Positions 56,300 through 64,000 of a DNA stretch of 64,000 nucleotides are shown piece after piece (position 1 is the stretch's first letter; each line of letters starts with the position of its first letter). This DNA comes from Wyeomyia smithii (Eukaryota; Arthropoda; Insecta; Diptera; Culicidae), in the NCBI RefSeq assembly GCF_029784165.1, contig NC_073694.1, positions 31,415,506 to 31,479,505 of the forward strand. Direction: 5' to 3'. Position numbers and translations under genes: made by a program. The notes under the pieces were generated by a model that did no database searches, was not told the origin of the DNA, and saw only the letters and a list, made by a program, of their open reading frames with translations.

Positions 56300-58370
56300 C
56301 TGCCTGTGACTAAAAGTGTTGAATGTGTTGTTTCTTCCTTCGGGAGCGTGGTTGTCACTGTTCTCGTTGATCAGCTTTTGGCTAATACTCCACCTGATTT
56401 GTTTTGGGTGTACCTTTCACGTTTTCATCCCACCATGACAGTTTATGCCGTTGGAAAACTGGACAGAGATGGATTAGCGACACAAGACTCAATCAAAGTT
56501 GTCTCTTTGCCGAAAATAAGAAGCGACTGTTTTAGTCACTTCGGTAAAGCTCGGCGCCCGCATCTTCGGAACACAAAGCCACTGCCTTAAGACCTGTTAC
56601 ATGGCCACAGGGGATTGTTTCCAGAGAATTCTCCGACACTCCAGCCAACTCCGCTGTTTGGTTACCTCCCAGCGCTTCCGTTCTACCAGTCACTCCGGTA
56701 ACAATTCCTTACGACAACATTGCTACTGGAACTGCATCTGCTACTTCCGTAGCGTTAGTTTCATTCACCTCTTTTGGTGCAACTGCGTTGGCTACTGATT
56801 CTAAGCAAGCACCTTCAACAGTGGATTCTTGATCAACCACGGTCCATCATTACCAGGACACAACTTTACGCAAAATTCCTGACCCATTTCCCGCCAGCGT
56901 TTATCAATCGTCCTGTTCGCAGTCCAGCAAGTGATCAGCAGCCGTCCCGGTCCTGAATTCGGATGTGTAGGATGCGATATCCACAATCGCAGATCAGGCT
57001 AGTGCGAAAATTCCAAACCTCTGATTGATTCGCAGTTCACCGCCAACTTATGGCCTCTAACCTCGAACGCGATGAGTGGCCTACCGCTGAGCAGGTGTTG
57101 GTAACAATTAAACTCTTGGATCGCACGTTATACTTTTGTGCCATCTAAATCCCTCCTGATCGAACTCGTGATCTCGGCTCGTCTACGTTGTCATCAACCT
57201 CTAACGAACTGCTAGATTACTACAGCACTGACCCAACTGCTTGCACTTGAGGCAGTTCACTACCCGCGGTATAAACAAGCGCACGGGTAGACGCACCTGG
57301 TTTACGAGCACATAGCTCGACAGAGCAGTCCCGGCGAAAGTCACGTGAAAAAAGTCTGATTGAGTGCCAGTTTTTACACCCTTGTCGAGCGATACTGAGT
57401 GCAATTGCTTGCAATCAAGTATCTTTAGCGGCTGAAGGCTGGAATCTTTAAAACGGCCAGGTCCATTCTTCAGCATATCCTCGACGGTCAGACTCGAGTC
57501 GGTGACCACACCGTCGATCTCCATAGCACGAGCAAGAATATACACGTGGTATTCCAGCGTGAAAAGTTCACAAGCAGCAATCTCATTTGCTTGCTTGAGG
57601 CATGTCAAAAACACGCAGTTCATTGAGGCGAACTTTAGGCGGCATCCATAAATTACGTGAAGCTCATAGGGAGGTATCCTTGAGCATTACGATTTGTTAC
57701 ATAGGGGAGGGGGGAGGTAAGAATAGCGTTACATAACACAAAAACTCTGGAGAGACTCTCCAAAAACGAGCATTTTTATCAAGCAAATTCTTCTACAGCG
57801 CAAGCGTTACGTAATTTTTATGACAGAGTAAGTGTTGGCGTTATGTTTCGTTACATATGGCGGGTGGGAGTCCAAAAATTGGGTTTTTGGCGTTACGTTA
57901 TTCATGGATATCGCCTTAGTGATTTCGGTCAAGGCTGCCTACACATCTGATTCGGTGGTCCACGGTCAGGTCGAGGATCTTTCCGAGCTGTAAATTTTCT
58001 TGACGCAGCCCTGGGGCACGGTGTATCGTTGTACTTATCTTACAATATGCAAAATGTGCCAAAAACAATATTGATAACGAATTCTCTCAACTAATTTAGT
58101 TGATCGAGGCCGCTATTAGTCCCACAGGGTAGCATGCAATATTAAAATCCCTACAAACCTGCATTGTATCCAATGCCTTTTCTTTGGGCCGAAGGAAGAC
58201 AACCCAGGGGCCCGGATATCCATCCGGATATAGTTTTGCCCGATGGATCAGGTCTTGTGGGGCAGCTTCTTCGACCCGTGCGCCGCGTGCAGACGGAGGT
58301 GCTGACATCCGGCGGTGTAGGAAGCTTGCTTCAGCTACTTCCCTGCTGGCGATTGTTTTCAAGGCATAGA
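56300..58370 (-). pseudogene. ORF1 (gag-like) remnant of a Jockey-type non-LTR element
   Basis: On the - strand 58362-58096 encodes YPDGYPGPWVVFLRPKEKAL, and 57623-57201 encodes VYILARAMEIDGVVTDSSLT, KNGPGRFKDSSLQPLKILDC, VRLPVRLFIPRVVNCLKCKQ and LGQCC. The last is the first zinc knuckle with its His lost. This is the nucleic-acid-binding ORF1 common in mosquito Jockey-type elements. Degraded remains continue to about 56300. A MITE splits it at 57638-57915, and the ORF2 is absent. Confidence 0.75.
57638..57915. mobile_element. MITE with TTA duplication (PIF/Harbinger-like) inside ORF1
   Basis: The ends GGCGGCATCCATAAATTACG and inverted GGCGATATCCATGAATAACG are flanked by TTA (57635-57637, 57916-57918). 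ATCCAT.AAT and the G-rich subterminal block resemble the 47122-47952 element, so the two may be related. Confidence 0.75.
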
Positions 58371-58624
58371 ATCGAACCGAAGCCCTACATAAGCCGTGTA
58401 GCTAAAACAATGCGCGTCTGTTTGCTTTTATAAAGTCGGACAACTTAACAGTGGAGCAGGCAACAACGATCCTGTCTCCTCTGAGGTTTGCTACCAACTT
58501 TGCATAGGGGTTTTCGAGTACGGAGAATGTCACCTTGCCAAACGAATGCCAGTGTGCATCTCTTATGAACGCGAATGTCAATTGACCAACTGTCGTTATA
58601 CATTCACGAGCAAAAGCCTACTGT

Positions 58625-58948
58625 GACGCACACTAACGAGGCGAAATCAAACGAAAGTGTGGATCGTTTACAAGCCGGCTTGAAGTAATCGGGAGTAATT
58701 CCCGATACCGAAGCAAGCTGTTCCTGTGTTTTGAATGGATCCCCATCAGGCCTTTCTTCACGAGAACCGTTGTCAACATTGAAATGACCGTCCTTAAAGT
58801 AATGAAACCAATCACTTGTTTCACCTAGAGTAGCATTTCCGTAAACTTTTTGTAACTCTCGATGCGCTTCAGCCGCCGTTTTCGACGGCTGACGGTTATT
58901 TATTACAAAACCGGTCATTTTCATGCAACTAAAAGTATATGACTTCAT
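58625..58948 (-). pseudogene. Mariner-type transposase N-terminal remnant
   Basis: The frame encodes QPSKTAAEAHRELQKVYGNA, then WFHYFKDGHFNVDNGSREE and KTQEQLASVSGI, the paired helix-turn-helix part of mariner transposases. The catalytic domain is missing except for a possible few C-terminal residues (ITPDYFK), which suggests an internal deletion. Confidence 0.7.
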
Positions 58949-59605
58949 AACACGTGTTCAACACGTTTTAGATGTGTCAAAATCGACTAGCACTTATTGC
59001 TGGCTCCATTTATTGACAAACAACGAGAAATCAGTGGCTCACTTAATAGCAACAATTCACTAAGAAATTGTTAAAAAGTCGTCAAAAACGCACCAAAATG
59101 CACCTTTAAAAATTGTTTAAAGGTTAGCCCTAAAAATTGTACTAAAAGCGTGATAGTCAAGTTTTAAAGCTCAAGAAATTGACAAAATATCATAAAAAAT
59201 TGACAGTTACTGCTGCACTCTAAAATAAATAACTTAAACCTAATATCATGCGAATAGAAATACGAATAACAGTTCCTTTTGCTGTCAGCTCTGATCAATT
59301 GAATGACACCGGAGGTAATCAGTAGTATGTCCACACTATCTTGTGTCAAGAATACACATCGAAAGCATCACAACTATATAGATACAAATAAGCCTAGCAA
59401 AGCCTGTGAGCGCGAATCGCGAACTAAATGACGTGGCGCTAATGGGGAAAAATAAACCAAAAAATAGAAGTAACACCAACTCGTACAGTACAACAAACTT
59501 GGAAACAGTAGAACAGAGTGGATTTGTTATTTTGGTGGCACCTAACTCGCACTCTAGCCTTTCTCGACAGTAGTGCACTGTCACGGTAAATTCCATTCAT
59601 CTCAC

Positions 59606-59843
59606 CGGCGAGGGCCACACTGGAGCCGGCGTTTCGTGCCAGAGCGTTCGGTTTGTGCCGGATGCAGCAGCACAACTGCTGCAGCCCAGGAACGCCGTGC
59701 AGCACCAGGATAAATCCGGACCGGAAGCGGGCGTTCATGTAGCAGTAGATGATAGGGTTGTAGCAACTGTGCGACATCGCCAGCCAGTGGAATGCGAACC
59801 AGATGTACGGCAACAGGTCCCAGGACGTGTCGACATCTATGAC
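59606..59843 (-). CDS. Neuropeptide GPCR exon: extracellular loop 3, TM7 and start of the tail
   Basis: The acceptor is CCCGTAG. The exon encodes VIDVDTSWDLLPYIWFAFHW, TM7 with NPIIYCYMN (the NPxxY motif), helix 8 (ARFRSGF) and a Cys cluster (LCCC) suited to palmitoylation. The sequence HWLAMSHSCYNPIIYCYMN points to the insect RYamide/NPY-like/tachykinin receptor group; RYamide-type is my best guess. Donor GTGAGATG is at 59605. The frame stays open to 59439 without the splice, but that extension looks like translated intron. Confidence 0.88.
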
Positions 59844-60297
59844 CTACGGGTATACAAAAGTGAGAAGGAAAAGGTGGAGGGGTTAAAATTGCACGGCATT
59901 TAGTAACACACTGCCTACTACTATGGTTCGGACAAAGAGAATTGAAAGGACACAGTAGCACGTATCGAGTTGCCGTTTCGCACTTCTCTGCTCAAAACTC
60001 CTATATATGGAGACCACCATTGACACACTGGCCGTTGTGATGAAGGATCTTCATCTCTCTTTCACTGTTCGAACGAAAATGTTTATTGGAATAGCAAACA
60101 AGCTTCGAATTCTGTTGAAATGTTACTTCTCACATTTGGATCGAATTAGAAAACTGGTTCAACATTCTGGACAAGATTTAATCACGTTAAAAACGTCTAT
60201 TTCCGATTCGCTGTAGTGAACCGTGGGACGTTCGGCGTTCGGTGGCAAGCCGATTGGCAGTTTATTCAATTCATTAGGGAACCTTTTTGGCTCTCAC

Positions 60298-60366
60298 CAT
60301 TAGGAAGTTGAACGGCAGCCAGCAGATGGTGAACACGATTACTACGGTGACCATCATTTTGATCAT
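60298..60366 (-). CDS. Neuropeptide GPCR exon: transmembrane helix 6
   Basis: A 69-bp exon between TTTTTTTCAG and donor GTGAGAG encodes 23 residues, MIKMMVTVVIVFTICWLPFN plus FLM. It contains the class A TM6 motif CWLPF. The basic start is the end of intracellular loop 3. It is in phase with the next exon (phase 0). Exons for TM1-5 are not visible in the remaining 3.6 kb to the right and must lie outside the window. Confidence 0.88.
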
Positions 60367-60369
60367 CTG

Positions 60370-61330
60370 AAAAAAAGAATGGAGAAAAGTTAAATTGAGA
60401 ATTAGATGTTTGCTTTTTGTGTGTAGATGCTTTTTGAAGTAAATTCGAGGAGGTCAACACATTAAAGTCAATACAGTTAATGCAAGGATGCATGACACTA
60501 TCATCACTCATTATATTTTGACAGCGCACAATTGCCGCACAGAGCAGTTTAATTATCGAACTTTGGTCACTGTCAAAACTGTCAAAACAATTTCCAAAAA
60601 GCCACTACTGTTGCGAAATTTATTGCAACGTGCAAACCGAAGTAAATGCACTGAAGCTTTTTGTATTGTTGCAACTCGGTAATACAATTATGAATTACGT
60701 TCATTCTGGCACATTGAACGGGCGACGCGACGATAGAGGAGGCACCCGGGGAGTAGTCGGGTGGGTAAAACATTGCCTTCAATCACCACCGCCTGCTTTG
60801 TGACTGAATTCGTTCATTATTGTGGCAAATTTTCGCTCAACTGGGTATTCATCTACGTTTATCGATTTGTATTCATCGCCAACTTGTCTGTCAGTCAGTC
60901 ATCCAGTCAGGAACATAAATCAATTGAATTTTATCTTTTGTGTACCATTTCATTGCTTCTGCTACACTGAAAGGAGATATGAATTTCGGTAATTTTGATT
61001 CAGGATATAAGAATTCATATTGATGATTATAATTGAATATGAAACAAACATACTCCAACATTTATCAATAGCAGGCACACTAATTACAGATTGCATTACT
61101 TATAATTGAATTTTTCTCTTTCTATGGCGGGTGGAATTCGAATTAAATTATAAAACCTATTGTTTGCTGTACTGCCTATAATCTCAAACCAGTCCCATAT
61201 GGATTTTAATCGTTTTTGAGTTAAATATCAGATTCCATCTCTTTCTTGCTCTACTATCGATTGAGGAAACAAAAAAGTATGTTTTGTTTGAAAAAGTCAG
61301 AGAAAAATGTCAAATTGTCCCATCATAAAA
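60370..61330. other. Receptor intron sequence without supported genes
   Basis: A frame on the - strand (60782-60582, with FYPPDYSPGASSIVASP) is less AT-rich than its surroundings, but it does not fit a receptor exon between TM5 and TM6. Confidence 0.4.
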
Positions 61331-62340
61331 ATAATCGCATATCAGTCCCACCAAATGTTTTTCCTAAGTATGGTCATATTTTTTACTTCAATCCATATAA
61401 CAAATATTTTGTGCTGTTTTTCAGGATTTTTACTGATAAAAATTCATCAAATAATTAATAAATGCAAGGTTGTTCCAAATAAATTCCAAACAAAAGTTAA
61501 TTTTAAGTAGACACTGGAACTGCGACTTTTTCTGAAAGTTCGTTCCCGAAAGGTTATTGATTTTATCAATCAGAGGCATAACAGCCTTGAGCAATGTTGC
61601 TTTCTGTAAGGGGTTAATTTCCTGTGGATGATCTGCTCACTTTAAATGATCATTCAAGTTGAAATTGTCAGAACTCAGAAGAAATCGTTTTTAGTTGCTT
61701 TGCGAAAAACAGCTTGTACGTCTTTTCATCGCCGTCGTCCCCCGTCAAGTCACTGTTGTAATGAAATTGGAAACTTCCCTTTCTCAATACTACTTTTCCA
61801 ATATGCTAAATGCACGGGCTAATGCGGAATAATACGTATTGCACGTAATTCGAAAACACTGAAAACGTAAGAAAGGAAATTATTCAGTAGCATATCCAAG
61901 ACTTCAACCTTGTGTTTTGCTTTTCCAACGACGACCTTAAAGTCGGGGTAAGTAATGGGTGGACGTCTCCGTCATTCTCCATAGAGCATATTCAGAATCT
62001 GTCTGCGACCATGAACGTATGCCCATATTCAAAATACTTGAGAAAAATATGACTACTCCTACACCGAGCGGTTGAAAGAGAGACTGGTATGCGATTATTT
62101 TGCTACTCGATGGCCAAAATAATCGCATATCAGTCTCTTCCTTATTTTTGATTTGATATTCACGAAAAAGGCAATTCTTTAATGAAGAAGTTATGATTAA
62201 GGTCTGTTTCATTACAACATGTCGTAAAATAGGAATAACCCACCCCAAACAGCTGAAATACCCAAAACAAGAAAAATATTTTCAAATGCTGTTTTCTCAA
62301 CTCGATGATTTTCTAGATGGGACTGATATGCGATTATAGG
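61331..62340. repeat. Two adjacent inverted-repeat MITEs (TIR AATCGCATATCAGTC)
   Basis: AATCGCATATCAGTC occurs four times in alternating orientation (about 61333, 62085, 62122, 62325), making two facing pairs, about 770 and 220 bp. The first pair also shares TATGGTCATATTTTT-like subterminal sequence. Target duplications are not clear. Confidence 0.65.
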
Positions 62341-63424
62341 CAGTGTACTGCGGATCAAATATTCAACATGAAACACAAGAGAAAACAACAATCGCGCAAT
62401 TTTCGTAGGCATAATCTAGCTGTCAATCTGATAAAAGCAAAACATATTTCGCAATTGTAGCAGAAATTTTGACAGTAGTTAGTTTGCCTCATCTTCGATT
62501 GTGAAGTGCACCATCACCAGATTTTCTATTCAGCCTTCTCTCCCAGGCAAAATGCTCGCATCTTGGACTTAGCGCTACTCAAAGGGGATTCACTGCTGTC
62601 TAATTTCATATATGTGTGCGTTATCGCAGATCAACTCTGGCCCATGACGTTTGTAACTATTAACAAGAATGGGGAAAAAATTTACTACACAATGCATTAT
62701 TCATGAAAGTTTTCCGCAATTTTTCGAGTTTTGATAAGAAACGTGCCAAAAAAAAAACGGTATTATTTTACATCGATCAATTTCATGACCAAAAGAACAA
62801 AAATTAAAACAAACAGACGCCATGTTGCCAGATATGTTGGTTACACGATGTTTGACAGATAGATCCTCCCTGGTGCTTTTCACCAAATCCAGTCCAACAC
62901 TTGCGCCATCTTTTTCACATACTTTCATCTACTTTTTCTTCCAATCCTATGGTCGTATCTGAACATCTTCCTTCTTCCTGGTGAAGCTTACCCTTTGAGA
63001 TCGTCCAGATTTTTGCTATTGGGCCCATGCAATTTTTACAGACAAAAAGTGTTGCATTTTTTTTTCAAGGACAATCTTCACACTACAAAAAGAACTCAGC
63101 TGCCATTTCTCGTATGTAGGGTTCTTTCATGTTGAAATTATTTTCTTTTGCCAGTTTTATTACTGTCTTGAATCGAAAAGACACCGAACTGCCGAGAACT
63201 GTAATTCTAGATAGCAAATAATTGTTTTTTCTACAACATAAACATCGAAAGTTACTGCAAGCTGCAGGTTTATCGCAAGAAAAAAAAACTGAACAGTAGT
63301 CTGCATTAGCCCAAAAACTCGGGCAATATAAATGTGTAACATTTTTGCGCCCACCTGCATTAAGTTTTTAGTATATTACCGAGGTTAATCGTTTCACTTT
63401 AATAGCCGTGACGCCACCACACAG

Positions 63425-64000
63425 TGGGGCGACTCCATACAGAGGCTGGCCAAGCAAAAAAAATGTCGATAAATGCGACAAAAACTTGGTATTTACATAA
63501 TTTTGGGGCGCTGAACATGAATTTGGCATCCATTTTTCGTTTGGGGCCGTCCATAAAGCACGAAACCCAATTTTAAATATTTTTTGGCACTTTTTTCCTT
63601 TTTTATAGAATTATATGATCTTCGACCACAAGTAGTGCCACTGGGCGTCCTCCCAATTGAAAAAAAAAAATACGTAATTTAGGGACGACCCCTCGAACTA
63701 AACAAATTTTGCCTAAATATATATATTTTTTTAAATAAACTAAAACAACATAAGTAATACAAACTAATTACAAATTGATAAAGTCATCATCATCTTCCGC
63801 TGTGATCGCTTGAATCTTGTGTTGAATTGTTTCCAGAAAATTTGAAATTCATTATACTTATCAGCAGGAAAAATTTCTTTCGCTGCAATTTGCATTTCTT
63901 CTAGTGTTTTTCGATTTTTCATTGTTTTATATATATGTTGTCTTTCTAATCCGGTTTCTATGGTTGAAAGAGGACATTTAAATACATGTGTAAAACCATG
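63425..64000. mobile_element. Left end of another CACAGTGG-ended element, cut by the window edge
   Basis: CACAGTGGGGCGACTCC begins a block unlike its left flank. The right end lies outside the window. A partial - strand frame lies inside it. Confidence 0.5.
63767..64000 (-). CDS. Partial unrecognised ORF at the window edge, possibly transposon-encoded
   Basis: On the - strand a frame is open from the edge for 77 codons, with HGFTHVFKCPLSTIETGLER and KTLEEMQIAAKEIFPADKYN, ending in a basic RFKRSQRKM tail and TAG. It is Lys/Glu-rich and protein-like, and it lies 340 bases inside the CACAGTGG end, so it may be the C-terminus of that element's own protein. I cannot assign a family. Confidence 0.4.

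Noticed and set aside
59439..59605. Extension of the receptor reading frame past TM7 exon to 59439
   Set aside because: A good donor (GTGAGATG) precedes it, a phase-matched tail exon exists, and the sequence becomes hydrophobic and unlike a receptor tail. Not fully excluded.
60582..60782. Possible exon with FYPPDYSPGASSIVASP
   Set aside because: It lies between the expected TM5 and TM6 exons with no sequence like loop 3, and splice sites are weak.
1..64000. CRISPR array, operon or prokaryotic mobile element
   Set aside because: There are no regularly spaced direct repeats, no compact gene runs and no bacterial-type genes; the DNA is insect nuclear.

Overview
This looks like nuclear DNA of a mosquito, most likely a culicine such as Aedes. 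The evidence is intron-rich genes with GT-AG junctions and one very short (61 bp) intron, long AT-rich introns, a tRNA-derived SINE of the Feilai type, RTE- and Jockey-type non-LTR elements, Penelope and Ty3/gypsy remnants, and dense layers of inverted-repeat DNA elements. I see no prokaryotic features. Species assignment is inference from repeat content; no database search was possible.

Three host genes can be supported. (1) On the + strand, eight exons from 5269 to 32406 splice in perfect phase into a protein of about 753 residues that is low-complexity, Gln/Asn/Ser-rich and coiled-coil. I do not recognise it. Its start is fixed by an in-frame upstream stop. A second possible first exon ending at 19038 would give a form of about 512 residues. 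Introns 2 and 4 are about 10.7 and 11.7 kb and are full of transposons. (2) On the - strand, a two-exon secreted leucine-rich-repeat protein of about 299 residues (55621 to 54661) has a TATA-like box upstream and a poly(A) signal just after the stop. (3) On the - strand, 3' exons of a rhodopsin-family neuropeptide receptor (TM6, TM7 and tail) run from 60366 leftward; the exons for TM1-5 must lie beyond the right edge. A phase-matched tail exon at 54266-54178 puts gene 2 inside an intron of gene 3 on the same strand.

Most of the rest is mobile DNA, much of it nested. Positions 1-4000 hold stacked hAT-type elements with 8-bp duplications. 11470-13752 and 37998-42248 hold larger hAT-type elements. 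13770-15200, 24340-25990, 46170-51908 and 56300-58370 hold non-LTR retrotransposon remains. 26060-29480 is a gypsy element split by a large inverted-repeat element. 35870-36260 is a Penelope-like reverse-transcriptase remnant.

The most interesting signal is a set of inverted-repeat elements ending in CACAGTGG, two of them with exact 5-bp target duplications (CATGG, CATCG). This combination is what is known for Transib, and the terminal heptamer CACAGTG equals the RAG recombination-signal heptamer. Excision of these and other insertions restores the reading frames of the host elements, which lets the order of insertion be read directly.
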